Below are positions 6,242 through 6,483 of a stretch of DNA of 6,483 nucleotides, piece after piece. Below the pieces are notes generated by a model. The model searched no databases. It saw only the letters and a list, made by a program, of their open reading frames with translations, and was not told where the DNA came from. The stretch's first letter is position 1. Each line of letters opens with the position of its first letter. The position numbers and the translations under genes are program-made. The stretch is taken from contig JAMCRS010000299.1 in assembly GCA_023380675.1 (NCBI GenBank), positions 1 to 6,483 on the forward strand. The letters are read 5' to 3'. The stretch comes from Chloroflexota bacterium. Lineage in GTDB: Bacteria > Chloroflexota > Anaerolineae > UBA4142.

Positions 6242-6270
6242 AATATAGCAGGTTATTAGTCATCTGTCAA
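6242..6270 (-). promoter_or_regulatory. Strong housekeeping promoter, leftward
   Basis: On the minus strand TTGACA (6270-6265), 17 nt, then TATATT (6247-6242), with the extended -10 TGC in front. It points to the CGNR regulator and tgt, with about 285 nt of leader. It faces the rightward promoter at 6198-6226, with the two -10 elements 15 bp apart. Its -35 lies in the palindrome at 6264-6278, so a bound repressor would block it. Confidence 0.6.
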
Positions 6271-6278
6271 GGTGACAG
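6264..6278. promoter_or_regulatory. Perfect palindrome CTGTCA-AGG-TGACAG, probable operator
   Basis: Perfect 6-bp arms around a 3-nt centre. It fully covers the -35 of the leftward promoter (6265-6270) and lies just after the start of the rightward one. Size and symmetry fit the site of a dimeric repressor (TetR-like or similar), an inference. In RNA it would be a small hairpin. Confidence 0.5.
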
Positions 6279-6315
6279 GGCGCCGATCGGGGGTTTCGAG
6301 GCCCCGCCCGTGTCA
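6273..6315. repeat. Long imperfect inverted repeat (leader hairpin)
   Basis: TGACAGGGCG (6273-6282) pairs with CGCCC (6305-6309) and TGTCA (6311-6315), giving 10 base pairs with G6310 bulged. An alternative inner stem pairs CGGGG (6288-6292) with CCCCG (6302-6306). It would form early in RNA from the rightward promoter. No T-run follows, so it is not a typical terminator. Its left arm overlaps the palindrome at 6264-6278, so the two hairpins exclude each other. Confidence 0.35.
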
Positions 6316-6345
6316 TCGCCCCTACCACGCCGAAAGCGAGTCGCG

Positions 6346-6374
6346 TTGACACAGAACTAGTGTTCTGCTATAGT
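6346..6374 (+). promoter_or_regulatory. Strong promoter with LexA-like dyad in the spacer
   Basis: TTGACA (6346-6351), 17 nt, then TATAGT (6369-6374) with extended -10 TGC. The spacer holds CAGAAC-TAGT-GTTCTG (6352-6367), a perfect 6-bp dyad containing GAAC-N4-GTTC, the core of the Gram-positive-type LexA box. The flanking bases are A/T instead of the more usual C/G. A repressor here would block RNA polymerase directly, as at classical SOS promoters. Expected transcription start is near 6381. No clear plus-strand gene start is seen in the remaining 100 nt, and the opposite strand may be coding there. Confidence 0.6.
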
Positions 6375-6396
6375 GTTTTCCGTCGAAATCGTTTTG

Positions 6397-6483
6397 CTAT
6401 TGGGACAGGCTCTGGGCCGCTAGGGTGAGTGCCGGCAGCTTCAAGTTGGCAAAGAAATCCGCAATGGGAAGTTGTTTGAGATC
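6397..6483 (-). CDS. Possible 3' end (or broken 5' part) of a minus-strand gene entering from the right
   Basis: On the minus strand, 28 codons are open from the window edge to a TAG at 6399-6397. The peptide runs DLKQLPIADFFANLKLPALT then LAAQSLSQ. It looks protein-like, with a helical pattern. The part FFANLKLPAL followed by S-Q resembles the start of phasin-like proteins (form F-K-x-P-G-x-D-x-x-A-L-x-x-S-Q-R-K-N-x-E-A). After the TAG the same frame continues with Q-N, where those proteins have K-N, so a nonsense-mutated phasin remnant is one reading. A simple gene tail is the other. The stretch is too short to settle this. Plus-strand frames are also open here but lack a clear start and ribosome binding site. 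Confidence 0.35.
   Translation of the reverse strand, partial: DLKQLPIADFFANLKLPALTLAAQSLSQ

Larger units (their letters stand above)
5951..6396. other. Regulatory intergenic region without a convincing gene
   Basis: No reading frame in this stretch shows recognisable protein features; the open frames of 60-75 codons look like chance in GC-rich DNA. It contains, from left to right, the CGNR-proximal dyad and possible promoter, the two face-to-face promoters, the CTGTCA palindrome with the adjoining long hairpin, and the promoter with the LexA-like dyad. The part 6070-6197 holds nothing I can name beyond a weak TATACT (6168-6173) without a good -35. The part 6190-6260 is clearly AT-richer than the surroundings. 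Confidence 0.5.

Noticed and set aside
6288..6306. CGGGG...CCCCG hairpin as a rho-independent terminator
   Set aside because: The stem is only 5 bp with a 9-nt loop and is followed by GCCCGTGTCATC, with no T-tract on either strand.
5951..6396. Transposon end or insertion sequence as the source of the strong promoters
   Set aside because: No terminal inverted repeats with target duplication and no transposase fragment can be seen inside the window.
6425..6483. Plus-strand gene starting at GTG 6425 or ATG 6464
   Set aside because: There is no ribosome binding site at a sensible distance and no recognisable sequence. The minus-strand frame reads more like protein.

Overview
This is a GC-rich bacterial chromosomal window, probably from a soil-type lineage of the Terrabacteria sort (Chloroflexota, Eremiobacterota/Vulcanimicrobiota, Dormibacterota or Actinobacteriota). 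That placement is inference only. It rests on frequent GTG/TTG starts, a tRNA-guanine transglycosylase with a lineage-type insertion, a CGNR-type regulator, an anti-sigma tail of the DUF4367-like kind, and a GAAC-N4-GTTC (Gram-positive-type LexA) dyad. No rRNA, tRNA, CRISPR array, transposase or complete mobile element is visible.

Left block, plus strand (1-3129): a three-gene set that reads as one operon. An MFS transporter (12-TM type) is cut by the left edge. A short-chain dehydrogenase/reductase starts inside the end of that gene (17-nt overlap). After 50 nt comes a 14-TM DHA2/EmrB-type MFS transporter with a TTG start and GGAG ribosome binding site. Two exporters flanking an oxidoreductase suggest handling or efflux of a small molecule whose identity cannot be read from sequence. 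A GC-rich hairpin follows at 3141-3169.

Middle block, plus strand (about 3180-4090): a gene graveyard. A possible ECF-type promoter precedes what looks like the first ~25 codons of an ECF sigma factor. A different frame then carries the C-terminal part of a DUF4367-like anti-sigma/regulatory protein. At about 3770 the sequence switches abruptly to pieces of a WD40/YVTN-like beta-propeller protein scattered over all three frames with stops. I read this as a sigma/anti-sigma pair collapsed by an internal deletion and joined to a decayed propeller gene.

Right block, minus strand (4056-5950): a CGNR zinc-finger (ABATE-type) regulator, then 23 nt later tgt, encoding tRNA-guanine transglycosylase of the queuosine pathway. 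The two are probably co-transcribed.

Right intergenic region (5951-6396): no convincing gene, but dense regulatory signals. Three near-consensus housekeeping promoters (TTGACA, 17-nt spacer, extended -10 with CTGY) lie within about 180 bp. Two of them face each other around one symmetry centre at 6234. A perfect CTGTCA-AGG-TGACAG palindrome covers the -35 of the leftward one. The third carries a LexA-like dyad in its spacer. At the right edge a minus-strand reading frame ends at 6397. It may be the tail, or a nonsense-mutated head, of a phasin-like gene.
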